NCBI GenBank assembly: GCA_002069785.1
Contig: MWCA01000047.1
Span: 1 to 45,652 of the forward strand
Origin: Lentisphaerae bacterium ADurb.Bin242
GTDB taxonomy: Bacteria > Verrucomicrobiota > Lentisphaeria > Victivallales > UBA1829
Direction of reading: 5' to 3'
DNA: 45,652 nt
The notes beneath the pieces were generated by a model. It saw only the letters and a program-made list of their open reading frames with translations. It ran no database searches and was not told the origin of the DNA. Positions 1 through 8,862 of the stretch are shown in pieces; within the stretch, counting starts at the first letter, position 1, and each line of letters begins with the position of its first letter. The translations under genes were made by a program, and so were the position numbers.

Positions 1-436
1 TCTGAGCGGCAAGCTCCCAGTTTCCGATGTGCGCGGAGGCAAGGATCACCGGATGGGAAGGACCGTCCGGATTCACGTAGACATCGACATCTTTGATCGC
101 CCGGTCAGCGGTGAAATATTCTTTGAAGTTCTCCGGCGTGACGATCTGGGGAAACTTGATGATCTCCACGAAAACCTTGACCAGATGCTGGAAATTGAGT
201 TTTGCCAGGGCTTTGGCTTCGGGCAAGGTGGTGCGGATTCCGCTGTGGAGAATGTGGGTCACGGCGCGGTTCCGGTGCTTGAAGTCAAGATGATAAGCCA
301 TCGACCCCGCGAAACGGGCCAGGGCGTATGCCTGCTTCAAACTCAATTTCTCGATCAGGGCAACAACCATCCTCAAGGCGGCGTATTCCGCCTTTTTGAT
401 CCACAGCGGTTTCTGTTTTTTCGGCTTTTTCCCCAT
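1..436 (-). CDS. Lipid A biosynthesis acyltransferase (LpxL/HtrB family), C-terminus cut by window edge
   Basis: Reverse-strand gene whose first 145 codons are visible; the rest lies beyond position 1. The product starts MGKKPKKQKPLWIKK, with a basic N-terminus then a hydrophobic stretch (residues 18-45), as in membrane-bound lysophospholipid acyltransferases. The HX4E catalytic motif is present as H136-I-G-N-W-E141, preceded by PVILASA, the usual LpxL context. The family transfers an acyl chain to lipid A at the inner face of the cytoplasmic membrane. The ATG at 436 is chosen because AAGGAG lies just upstream (revcomp of about 448-455). The reading frame is open to the window edge without damage. 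The family call is firm; which acyl position it serves cannot be told. Confidence 0.88.
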   Translation of the reverse strand, partial: MGKKPKKQKPLWIKKAEYAALRMVVALIEKLSLKQAYALARFAGSMAYHLDFKHRNRAVTHILHSGIRTTLPEAKALAKLNFQHLVKVFVEIIKFPQIVTPENFKEYFTADRAIKDVDVYVNPDGPSHPVILASAHIGNWELAAQ

Positions 437-473
437 GAGAAATACTTTTCTCCTTCGATCCTCTGAAGTGAAA

Positions 474-502
474 AATATAACCCTCCGTTTGGATTTTTTC
501 CA
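474..502 (-). promoter_or_regulatory. Possible promoter of the LpxL-type gene
   Basis: On the reverse strand TGGAAA (-35, 497-502) and TATATT (-10, 474-479) are separated by 17 bases, about 40 bases before the start codon. The -35 match is weak, so this is tentative. Confidence 0.35.
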
Positions 503-556
503 GCCGGGAAACCATCTTTATCCGCGAAAAAACCGGAATGCGTTCAGAAACAAAAA

Positions 557-1255
557 TTGTATTCCGGGCAAAGTTTCACCCAATACTTGAAATTCGTCTA
601 TGACGGGTATAAATTGGTCGAGGAACTCGACGGACTGAATTCCGATGCTCTTTCCCATCGTTATGTGTGGCAGGATAATGCTGTCAGGCTGGATGTGCCT
701 GTTTCCGTGTATGATGTCGCAGTCAACAAGACTTACTTCTATCATGCGGACGCGAACAAGAACATCACCGAACTGACGGACAATACGGGCGCGGTTGTGG
801 CGCACTATGAATATAGTCCCTTCGGCTCTTTGACAGTTCAAACAGGTGCATACGCTGCGGAAAATCCCTTCCGTTTCTCCAGTGAATCCTTCGACTCCGA
901 ACCCGGCCTCGTTTACTGCAACTACCGCTATTATGATCCGCAACTTGGAAGATGGATGAGCCGCGACCCCATTGAGGAAAATGGGGGACTGAACCTATAT
1001 GGTATGGTGGAGAATAGTTTGCTGACACTCTGGGACGAGTTAGGATATACGGAAGATCAATATGTGCCTGATAACTCTGGAAAACATGGTGGACCACATG
1101 TAGATAGATATAGAGGAGGTGCAAACGTCGAACGTTATAACAAGGATGGGAGTGGCATTCTTCATAAAGGAAAAATGCCCCGGGTTATTCCCAAAGGTGA
1201 TATCTCTAAGTTTCAAAAAGCCGCAGGAAAATTAAAGGGGATCATATTCTTGTAA
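557..1255 (+). pseudogene. 5'-truncated Rhs-repeat core with C-terminal tail (orphan Rhs tip)
   Basis: The frame encodes only the last part of an Rhs/YD-repeat protein: YD-type repeats (YDGYKLVEELDG, YHADANKNITELTD), the Rhs core hallmark (NPFRFSSE, GLVYCNYRYYDPQLGRWMSRDPI, here in pieces) and NLYGMVEN, followed by about 70 variable residues ending in KGIIFL. Rhs proteins are normally over 1000 residues and form a shell round a C-terminal toxin. Here homology starts abruptly near base 565, and the upstream frame is open only back to 467 with unrelated sequence. A TTG at 557 is the first usable start, with no good ribosome site. The tail (HGGPHVDRY...KMPRVIPKGDISKF) is where a toxin would sit, but I do not recognise a toxin fold. 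Most likely a fragment left by recombination; a displaced orphan tip that can recombine with a full-length rhs gene elsewhere is the alternative. Confidence 0.8.
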
Positions 1256-1556
1256 TGCTTCCCTTTTTTCAAGAACGATATTATGTATAACCGATAAAAA
1301 TGTTATAAAAGATTGTAATGGGATAATGCCCGTATTGGTATATCCAAACGGTAACGTCCGGAATTTTTCGCACATCTTGAGAGAAAGATTCTTGAAAGTT
1401 CTGCCTGATGCGATAAAGTTACTGTAATCTTTTCCGATAGTCGGAGTCTTAATCATAATTTCCAGAGGTGGGGACGGAGGCGCATATCAATGACGGGAGC
1501 ATCGGCGCAGAAGAACGCGACTCATGTTTGTGTGACTTATTGATGAAAGGATGATC
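1256..1556 (+). other. Intergenic stretch between Rhs tip and first pentapeptide gene
   Basis: About 300 bases with no convincing gene. A 33-residue frame (ATG 1326, stop 1425-1427; MPVLVYPNGNVRNF...) is open upstream to about 1236 but has no ribosome site; it could be the decayed remainder of the Rhs tail in another frame or of an immunity gene. From 1507 the sequence matches the region before the second pentapeptide gene. Confidence 0.4.
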
Positions 1557-2501
1557 ATGGATATCAAGGATATTTCCGGGAACACGATCATGCATCTGGA
1601 TGAACTCAAAGATAAGAGTTGCCCTGTTGGCTACTTGACAGGTGCTCTTCTGCGGAATGTGAATTTCAGTTTCTTCAATCTGGAAGGTTGTTTCTTTGAT
1701 GATACTTATTGTTCCGGCGGTAATTTTCATGGAGCGGATATGTATTGGGCCAGACTTTACAACACTGATCTATCCTTCTGCAACCTATCAAATGCAAAAT
1801 TACAGGGAGCTGATGTGGTAAGCTCATTTTTTTACGGGGCGAATTTATGCGGAACCCGTTTTTCCTATGATAATCTAGGGGGGTATACCCGCTTTGCTGC
1901 ATGTAATTTTTCCGAGATACTCTGGGATGAAAAAACCGACTTCACCGGAGCGAGATATGACAGACATACTATTTTTCCAAAAGGGTTTGATCCCATGAAA
2001 ATGGGAATGATTCTAGAGGAGGAGGAGTCAGAAAACATTGATCCGCTGAAGCATTTTGTTTTCTTCAATCAAACGGTGGACCTGCGGGAAGAAGATATGG
2101 AACACGCCATATTGCATGTTATCCATTCCCGGTTGCATCCTTATGATTTCTCTCTTCGCTGGTTGTATCTGCATGATTTCTCCTTTAGCGACTTGTCCGG
2201 CTGCAATTTTACGGGAGCGTGTCTGGAACGAATCATCTTCTTTCACTCGAATTTGTCCGGCTGTAATTTTTCCAATTCAGGAAACTCCCGCTTCCAAATT
2301 CCAACAGCATTCATCAAAGTAGATCTTCGGGAAATGATCATTGATTCAAGCACAAATTTTTCCGGGGCAATTTATGATGAAAAAACACTGTTCCCGAATG
2401 GTTTTTCTCCGGAAGCATTCGGAATGCGAAAAGTGAATGAGGAGGAGATTGCTCATTATTTTCACGACAGAAACAATATCGACGCTGAGGAAGAAAACTG
2501 A
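1507..2501. repeat. Tandem gene duplication, unit 1 (partner 2570-3558)
   Basis: From GCAGAAGAACGC at 1507 the sequence matches that from 2570 through the whole following gene, including the ribosome site. The second half of the gene is nearly identical between copies; the first half and the leader have diverged more. Confidence 0.85.
1557..2501 (+). CDS. Pentapeptide-repeat protein, copy 1 of a tandem pair
   Basis: A 314-residue protein with two blocks of pentapeptide-like A(D/N)LXX repeats (for example FSFFNLEGCFF, TDLSFCNLSNAKLQGAD, YGANLCGTRF; then FSFSDLSGCNFTGACLERI, SNLSGCNFSNSG), which fold as a right-handed quadrilateral beta helix. Each half ends with the same signature: F(T/S)GA.YD..T.FP.GF.P...GM near residues 131-155 and 270-295, so the protein is an internal duplication. 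No signal peptide, so probably cytoplasmic. The ATG at 1557 is preferred over 1551 because GAAAGG sits 7 bases upstream. Position just after an Rhs tip suggests an immunity role, since pentapeptide proteins have been predicted as immunity partners in polymorphic-toxin loci; this is inference only. Confidence 0.8.
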   Translation: MDIKDISGNTIMHLDELKDKSCPVGYLTGALLRNVNFSFFNLEGCFFDDTYCSGGNFHGADMYWARLYNTDLSFCNLSNAKLQGADVVSSFFYGANLCGTRFSYDNLGGYTRFAACNFSEILWDEKTDFTGARYDRHTIFPKGFDPMKMGMILEEEESENIDPLKHFVFFNQTVDLREEDMEHAILHVIHSRLHPYDFSLRWLYLHDFSFSDLSGCNFTGACLERIIFFHSNLSGCNFSNSGNSRFQIPTAFIKVDLREMIIDSSTNFSGAIYDEKTLFPNGFSPEAFGMRKVNEEEIAHYFHDRNNIDAEEEN

Positions 2502-2569
2502 TTTGACCAATTCAACCCGATGATTCCGGTAACGGGCGGGTCAGGGGTGAGTCGTGATCCGGGGTTGAT

Positions 2570-3558
2570 GCAGAAGAACGCCGTTCGTATGTGTTGACAT
2601 CATTAATGAAAGGATGATCATGGATATCAAGGATATTTTCGGAAACACGATCATGCATCTGGATGAACTCAAGGATAAGAGTCAGCCTGTTGGCGCCTTG
2701 AATGATGCTCTTCTGCGAAACGTAGACTTCAGTTCCTTCAACATGGAAGGTTGTCTCTTGGTAGGTGCTTATTGCTCCGGCGGTAATTTTCAAGGAACGA
2801 ATATGTACTGGGCAGGATTGGAAGAAACGGATTTATCCTTCTGCAATTTATCGAATGCAGAAATACGGGGAGCAAATGCATACCGTACATTTTTTTATGG
2901 GGCGAACTTATCCGGCACAAACTTCTCCTATGATAATCTAGGGGGGACTACCAGATTTGTTGAATGTGTTTTTTCCGAGATCATTTGGAATGAAAAAACT
3001 AATTTTACCGGGGCGAGATATGACAAGCATACCATTTTTCCAAAAGGGTTTGATCCTGTGAAAATGGGAATGGTTCTGGAGGAGGAAGAAAATATTGATC
3101 CGTTAAAGCATCTTGTTTTCATCAATCAGACTGTTAAACTACGGGAAGAAGATATGAAACACACATTGCATGTTATTCATTCCCGATTGAATCCTTATGA
3201 TTTCTCTCCTCGCTGGCTGTATCTGGATGATTTCTCCTTTAGCGACTTGTCCGGCTGCAATTTTGCGGGAGCGCGTCTGGAACGAATCATCTTCTTTCAC
3301 TCGAATTTGTCCGGTTGTAATTTCTCCAATTCCGGAAGTTCCCGCTTCCCAATTCCAACAGCATTTTTCAAAGTAGACCTTCGGGAAATGATCATTGATT
3401 CAAGCACAAATTTTTCCGGGGCAATTTATGATGAAAAGACACTGTTCCCGAATGATTTTTCTCCGGAGGCATTCGGAATGCGAAAAGTGAATAAGGAGGA
3501 GATTACTCTTTATCATCGTGACAGAAACAATATCGACTTTGAGGAAGAAAATCAATGA
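2570..3558. repeat. Tandem gene duplication, unit 2 (partner 1507-2501)
   Basis: Second unit of the tandem duplication, about 1060 bases downstream of the first. The shared leader includes GCAGAAGAACGC and AATGAAAGGATGATC before the start codon. Confidence 0.85.
2620..3558 (+). CDS. Pentapeptide-repeat protein, copy 2 of a tandem pair
   Basis: Paralogue of the preceding gene, 312 residues, with the same two pentapeptide blocks and the same repeated signature (F(T/S)GA.YD..T.FP..F.P...GM). Differences cluster in the first 60 residues (QPVGALNDALLRN against CPVGYLTGALLRN) and around residue 165, where copy 2 lacks two residues of the acidic EEEE run. The start at 2620 follows GAAAGG with the same spacing as in copy 1. 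Both frames are intact, so both copies are probably expressed. Function is unknown; divergence of the N-terminal half with conservation of the C-terminal half would fit different partner specificities. Confidence 0.8.
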   Translation: MDIKDIFGNTIMHLDELKDKSQPVGALNDALLRNVDFSSFNMEGCLLVGAYCSGGNFQGTNMYWAGLEETDLSFCNLSNAEIRGANAYRTFFYGANLSGTNFSYDNLGGTTRFVECVFSEIIWNEKTNFTGARYDKHTIFPKGFDPVKMGMVLEEEENIDPLKHLVFINQTVKLREEDMKHTLHVIHSRLNPYDFSPRWLYLDDFSFSDLSGCNFAGARLERIIFFHSNLSGCNFSNSGSSRFPIPTAFFKVDLREMIIDSSTNFSGAIYDEKTLFPNDFSPEAFGMRKVNKEEITLYHRDRNNIDFEEENQ

Positions 3559-3647
3559 TATATGTTCAGCAAAGAACGAGCGTTCTCAATTGGGAAACAG
3601 TCGCTTCTCGGCTTATGAGTGCATGAAAACAATGGGGAGGATTCTGG

Positions 3648-4040
3648 ATGACATTCCGCAGGATAATTCGACGGATTCTTCTCTCGGCATTCATCATTGT
3701 TCTGCTGTCAGCCATTCCGCTTATTCCTCTTTACATGATTTTATTCCAATCTCTGCCGCATGAGAAAGAATTCGATACCGACTCTTCGGTTTCGTCCTTG
3801 TTGCTTTTCACCGGAAATTATTTTGCGAGATTTTATGTGAAGGAAAATGGCAGGATGTATTATATTGATCATGACAAATTTGGGGTTTTCATTCAAGTCG
3901 ACGACCGCTGTGAAAAGAAAGAATATCCATTTCAATTTTCTGTGGATTATCCGTGGCGTCGGGTTTCAATACGGTTGGTCCCTGTCGGGAAGCAAGAAAA
4001 GGACATGAAAATTTATTATTCCATAACGAGACGTTTGTAA
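3648..4040 (+). CDS. Small single-pass membrane protein of unknown function
   Basis: A 130-residue protein starting with a basic segment (MTFRRIIRRI) followed by one strong hydrophobic helix (residues 10-35) and a polar domain of about 90 residues, predicted outside the membrane by the positive-inside rule. GGGGAGG lies 7 bases before the ATG. No domain is recognised. It follows the two pentapeptide genes by 89 bases on the same strand and may belong with them and the Rhs tip, but nothing in its own sequence shows a role. Confidence 0.6.
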   Translation: MTFRRIIRRILLSAFIIVLLSAIPLIPLYMILFQSLPHEKEFDTDSSVSSLLLFTGNYFARFYVKENGRMYYIDHDKFGVFIQVDDRCEKKEYPFQFSVDYPWRRVSIRLVPVGKQEKDMKIYYSITRRL

Positions 4041-4144
4041 GTTGAAGTCTTCAATATATCTAAGCGGAACCGACTTCCTTTGATTCGGGCATGGAGCCTT
4101 GCTGGATAAAATACGGGAAAAGAGTTCGTTGTTTCTTAAAAGCG

Positions 4145-5143
4145 TTATAAAGAAGGCGAGGCTGGAGGCGGTTTCACTGCCGGAAGGTTCGCGCCGGGCG
4201 CGCTCGGGGTAGGGGCGGACGGACGGGCGGGGACGGGGGGCCGCATGGGAGAGGCCGGGGACGTTTGTTTCGGGGCGGAAACCACATGCGCGGGGAGGAA
4301 GCCCGCCTGATACAGTTGCTGGGCAAAGTCCCGGCTGAGGATGTACCTTGCGAGACGCTTTTCCTCCGGGGAGGGGTTCACGGGCTCCACCAGATAATAG
4401 GCGGTCAGCAGGGGATAGCGGCCGGATTCGAACTCTTTCAGCGTGGGCGGAATTTTGTCAATGGTGAGGAGCGGAACCCGTTTTTCATCGTACCGGGTGA
4501 TGTTGAAGCAGGCCAGTCCCGCCGGGTCCGTGAAGAGGAGGGAAAAGGTTTTGTTGTCGGTTTCCGTTGGAAGCAGGAGAGGTTTTGCAAAACTCACGAT
4601 GTGATTTTTTCCTTTGGGTTTCTCACCGTTATGAGGGTCATGGTCATGGGAGTTCGCATGGCATGCGCAAGTCCGAATGACGGGCAGGGGGAGGGTGGCG
4701 TCCGCTTTTTTATAGAGATGGATCCGGGTCAGGGACCCCCCGAAAGTCCGCCACGAACCGAGTTTCTGGTGCAGAAGCGCTATGGCGTCCGTGGAACAGA
4801 TGTCGCGGAGAGGATTGCTCGGATGAACCGCCAGGATCGGGGCGGACATCGCCAGTTTGGTGACATTCCATTTCGGGCTGCCGGCCGGGGGATCGGGGGT
4901 GATTGCCATCCGGAGCATATTCTTTTCCAGAAGTTCCTTTATCTGGAACGGTTCCGCCTTGACCACGGAAAAGAGGGTTCCTTCCGGGACATTATAGCTT
5001 CTGAAAAAGCGTCCGAACTCCCCGGTCTGGTGAATGACTGCGGACGGCGGATCGTCCGCGAAAAGGCAGGAAGACACTGAAAAAAGAATCGAAAAAAAGA
5101 ATACAGGGAAGAAAGAAAAATCATTTTGCCGGGACAAACTCAT
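4145..5143 (-). CDS. Secreted PstS-like substrate-binding protein of unknown ligand
   Basis: A 332-residue protein with a signal peptide (MSLSRQNDFSFFPVFFFSILFSVSSCLFA, in pieces MSLSRQND then a long F/S/V-rich hydrophobic core, cut near FA-DD). The middle (KLAMSAPILAVHPSNPLRDICSTDAIALL, residues about 92-120) resembles the lobe of phosphate-type periplasmic binding proteins, and YYLVEPVNPSPEEKRLARYILS near residue 262 matches the C-terminal part of that fold. Odd features are a His-rich loop (HANSHDHDPHNGEKPKGKNH, about 160-180) and a 40-residue Pro/Ala/Ser tail. The start ATG at 5143 lies inside the upstream methyltransferase gene (23-base overlap), so translation is probably coupled. No transport genes are adjacent, which leaves the ligand unknown; the fold call is by pattern only. 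Confidence 0.6.
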   Translation of the reverse strand: MSLSRQNDFSFFPVFFFSILFSVSSCLFADDPPSAVIHQTGEFGRFFRSYNVPEGTLFSVVKAEPFQIKELLEKNMLRMAITPDPPAGSPKWNVTKLAMSAPILAVHPSNPLRDICSTDAIALLHQKLGSWRTFGGSLTRIHLYKKADATLPLPVIRTCACHANSHDHDPHNGEKPKGKNHIVSFAKPLLLPTETDNKTFSLLFTDPAGLACFNITRYDEKRVPLLTIDKIPPTLKEFESGRYPLLTAYYLVEPVNPSPEEKRLARYILSRDFAQQLYQAGFLPAHVVSAPKQTSPASPMRPPVPARPSAPTPSAPGANLPAVKPPPASPSL

Positions 5144-5795
5144 CTCGCCACAATCCAGTTTCAAAAAAAGAAGGGGTTTCTTCCTCCTTCGCACTATGAT
5201 TTTTATAAGTTTTCCAAGTAATTTCATAATGTTCCGCCTGGTTCCCCCAGACTGTCCATCCATTCCGTTTGCCTCTTCCAAAAAGTTCAAGATATTCCGG
5301 AGGACTGCAATTTTCTATGATTTTATATTGTCCATCCGGTTTCCGGCTGTGTTCCTGTTTCATGCTCCGCATTATATTTACCTGAGTCCTGCCCGGCGGG
5401 AGAGTCCTGAGCGAGCCTTTTACTCCGAAAAGCAGGATTTCAGTCGTATTCCTGAAATAAAACCCGACACCACGTCCATCCGGACCTCCGTCTTTCCGGA
5501 TTTTGTGCCAGATAAGATTGGTTTTATAAGAAAACCCCCAGTTTTTCATTACTTTGAGTCCTTCCACCAGCAGAGCGTTCGGTACCCACAAGTAAAGATG
5601 AGCCTCATCCGTTGTAACTTCACTGACCGGCAATGCACAAATCTCGTCCAGTTTCATTGTCGAATATCGCGTCAGGCGTTTATGTTCGGGTGCCATCTTT
5701 CCGGTGCGGTTTTGAAACTGCCAGGGAGGATCGGCAAGAATCGTTGTGAATTTCCTGGTCCCGATAAAAATACGAAAATCATCCAAAATGTTCAT
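5121..5795 (-). CDS. MT-A70 family adenine-N6 DNA methyltransferase (type II modification subunit)
   Basis: A 224-residue protein with the DPPW catalytic motif at residues 22-25 and the family's following segments: YSTMKLDEICALP, AHLYLWVPNALL, WGFSYKTNLIWHK, GVGFYFRNTTEILLFG and the C-terminal ELFGRGKRNGWTVWGNQ. MT-A70 enzymes move a methyl group from S-adenosylmethionine to N6 of adenine. Its start overlaps the end of the preceding endonuclease gene in an ATGA arrangement, so the two form a restriction-modification operon. The methylase should protect the site cut by the neighbour. The target sequence cannot be read from the protein; a GATC-containing site such as RGATCY or AGATCT would fit the endonuclease family. 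Confidence 0.88.
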   Translation of the reverse strand: MNILDDFRIFIGTRKFTTILADPPWQFQNRTGKMAPEHKRLTRYSTMKLDEICALPVSEVTTDEAHLYLWVPNALLVEGLKVMKNWGFSYKTNLIWHKIRKDGGPDGRGVGFYFRNTTEILLFGVKGSLRTLPPGRTQVNIMRSMKQEHSRKPDGQYKIIENCSPPEYLELFGRGKRNGWTVWGNQAEHYEITWKTYKNHSAKEEETPSFFETGLWRDEFVPAK

Positions 5796-6385
5796 TCTGT
5801 TTGCTCCTCAATGCATCGCCGTCTGATTCCGAAAACAAGAACGGGACATCCGGCTCCGCCGCCCCCTTCAATGCGGGGCAGAAGTTTTTTCATGTGGGTT
5901 GTGGAAGCCCCGTAACTTTTCCCCCGTCCTATTTTCTTGAAACACTTCTGTAAATCATCACACCGGGTAATAATAATTCCGACACTTACTGTGCGAAGGT
6001 CAAATAGTAAACGGAAATTATTCAGATCCCGGTCAAAAAACGGATCCTTGTTGTTCCACTCCAATTCCAGTGCGATTCTGTTTTTGAAACAATCGACTTT
6101 GTGCGTTGGACTGTCTATTTCCGCTTCATCCACGCGGATGGCCGTCTGAAAACTTTTTTCAGTCCAGCCGCGTTTACTTAAAAATGCATCCAGCCACTTT
6201 GCAATTTCCGATTTTCTTCCGCCGGGCGTTTTTATCCAGTTTGCCGGGATGGTTAAGGCTTCCAGCATATCAAGGATGTCTTTCCATTCATTCTGGAAGT
6301 CATTTTTCAGAATCGCAATACTATGTTTCCACTCATAGATTTCAAATTTTTCTCTGATTGCCAAAGGGACATCGTCAATTCCCAT
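5792..6385 (-). CDS. BglII/BstYI-like type II restriction endonuclease
   Basis: A 197-residue protein. The segments IALELEWNNKDPFFDRDLNNF and SVGIIITR, then YGASTTHMKKLLPRI and GCPVLVFGI, are the conserved core of the BglII/BstYI endonuclease family (Pfam Endonuc-BglII). D98, E107 and E109 have the spacing of the BglII active site D84-E93-Q95 as I remember it. The start at 6385 (MGIDDVPLAI) is chosen over a further upstream ATG because AAGGAG lies 9 bases before it. It overlaps the methyltransferase by 4 bases. Family members cut GATC-centred hexamers; the exact site here is inference. Together with the methyltransferase it forms a complete type II system; no separate controller gene is seen. 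Confidence 0.8.
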   Translation of the reverse strand: MGIDDVPLAIREKFEIYEWKHSIAILKNDFQNEWKDILDMLEALTIPANWIKTPGGRKSEIAKWLDAFLSKRGWTEKSFQTAIRVDEAEIDSPTHKVDCFKNRIALELEWNNKDPFFDRDLNNFRLLFDLRTVSVGIIITRCDDLQKCFKKIGRGKSYGASTTHMKKLLPRIEGGGGAGCPVLVFGIRRRCIEEQTE

Positions 6386-6430
6386 TTGAAAGTCGCTCCT
6401 TCTTACTTGAAAAATATAAATCCTATACGT

Positions 6431-6459
6431 AACATACAACCCATATGGGAATATGTCAA
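6431..6459 (-). promoter_or_regulatory. Promoter of the restriction-modification operon, with palindrome in the spacer
   Basis: On the reverse strand TTGACA (6454-6459) and TATGTT (6431-6436) are 17 bases apart. The spacer contains the perfect palindrome CCCATATGGG (6440-6449), well placed for a repressor that would block RNA polymerase. The element is about 50 bases before the endonuclease start. Confidence 0.65.
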
Positions 6460-6566
6460 TCGATGAGAAATCTTTCTGCCCTCAAACCATGCCCGTGAAT
6501 TTTTTGGGAGACTGCTTTACGAAAGCTTTATGAGGAATATACCATGGAAAATAAACAATGTCAATG

Positions 6567-6595
6567 TTGATATTTCGGGGAAAGAAGGTTATATT
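6567..6595 (+). promoter_or_regulatory. Promoter of the NuoE/NuoF/NfnB-like operon
   Basis: TTGATA (6567-6572) and TATATT (6590-6595) with a 17-base spacer, 45 bases before the NuoE-like start codon and divergent from the restriction-modification promoter. Confidence 0.6.
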
Positions 6596-6639
6596 AAAAG
6601 GTTGTGTTTTTCGTGACTTATCAGAGAGGACAGGAAACA

Positions 6640-7095
6640 ATGAATCCAGAATTTGCCTATTTGTCGGAAATCGATACGGGAAAAGGAAACCTGATCAAAG
6701 GGCTTCAACTCGTACAGGAACGGGAAGGATATGTCTCCGATGATGCCATCCGCGCTGTTGCGGAACATTTTTCAATGGCCGATGTCGAAGTGGAAGGCGT
6801 CTTGACTTTTTACGCCCAGTTCAAACGGACTCAGCCCGGTAAATACAAGATCAGCGCGTGCGACGGCACCGCCTGCCACATCAAGGGGGCTTCCCTCATT
6901 CAGGAATGGCTGAACACCGCGCTCGGCATCAAGGACGGCGAAACGACTCCGGACGGTCTTTTCTCCATCTCTACGGTCGCCTGCCTTGGATGTTGCAGCC
7001 TGGCGCCCGTGATGGCCGTCAACGGACGGGTCTTCGGCAAGCTGGACCGCAAGAGTCTGCTCAAAATCATCAATGATTACAAGAAACAGGGGTGA
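6640..7095 (+). CDS. NuoE/HydC-like [2Fe-2S] subunit of an electron-bifurcating complex
   Basis: A 151-residue thioredoxin-like [2Fe-2S] protein of the NuoE family. Cluster ligands are visible in ACDGTACHIKG (Cys pair near residues 79-84) and VACLGCCSLAPVM (near 121-125); LTFYAQF and an N-terminal helical domain are typical. It hands electrons to or from the NuoF-like flavoprotein encoded next, which begins 4 bases after its stop. The start at 6640 (MNPEFAYLSE) is chosen because of AGGA sites just upstream and because family members begin there. With its two neighbours it matches the gene set of the Sporomusa-type Nfn (StnABC) rather than complex I or a hydrogenase: no membrane subunits and no [FeFe] H-cluster protein are present here. 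Confidence 0.88.
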   Translation: MNPEFAYLSEIDTGKGNLIKGLQLVQEREGYVSDDAIRAVAEHFSMADVEVEGVLTFYAQFKRTQPGKYKISACDGTACHIKGASLIQEWLNTALGIKDGETTPDGLFSISTVACLGCCSLAPVMAVNGRVFGKLDRKSLLKIINDYKKQG

Positions 7096-7099
7096 CCTC

Positions 7100-8839
<1,740 letters not shown>

Positions 8840-8862
8840 TCAAAAGGGAGCATCTTTGAAAA

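Noticed and set aside
1232..1456. Reverse-strand frame of 74 codons after the Rhs tip
   Set aside because: No ribosome site, unlike any known protein, and it overlaps the end of the Rhs frame; more likely chance.
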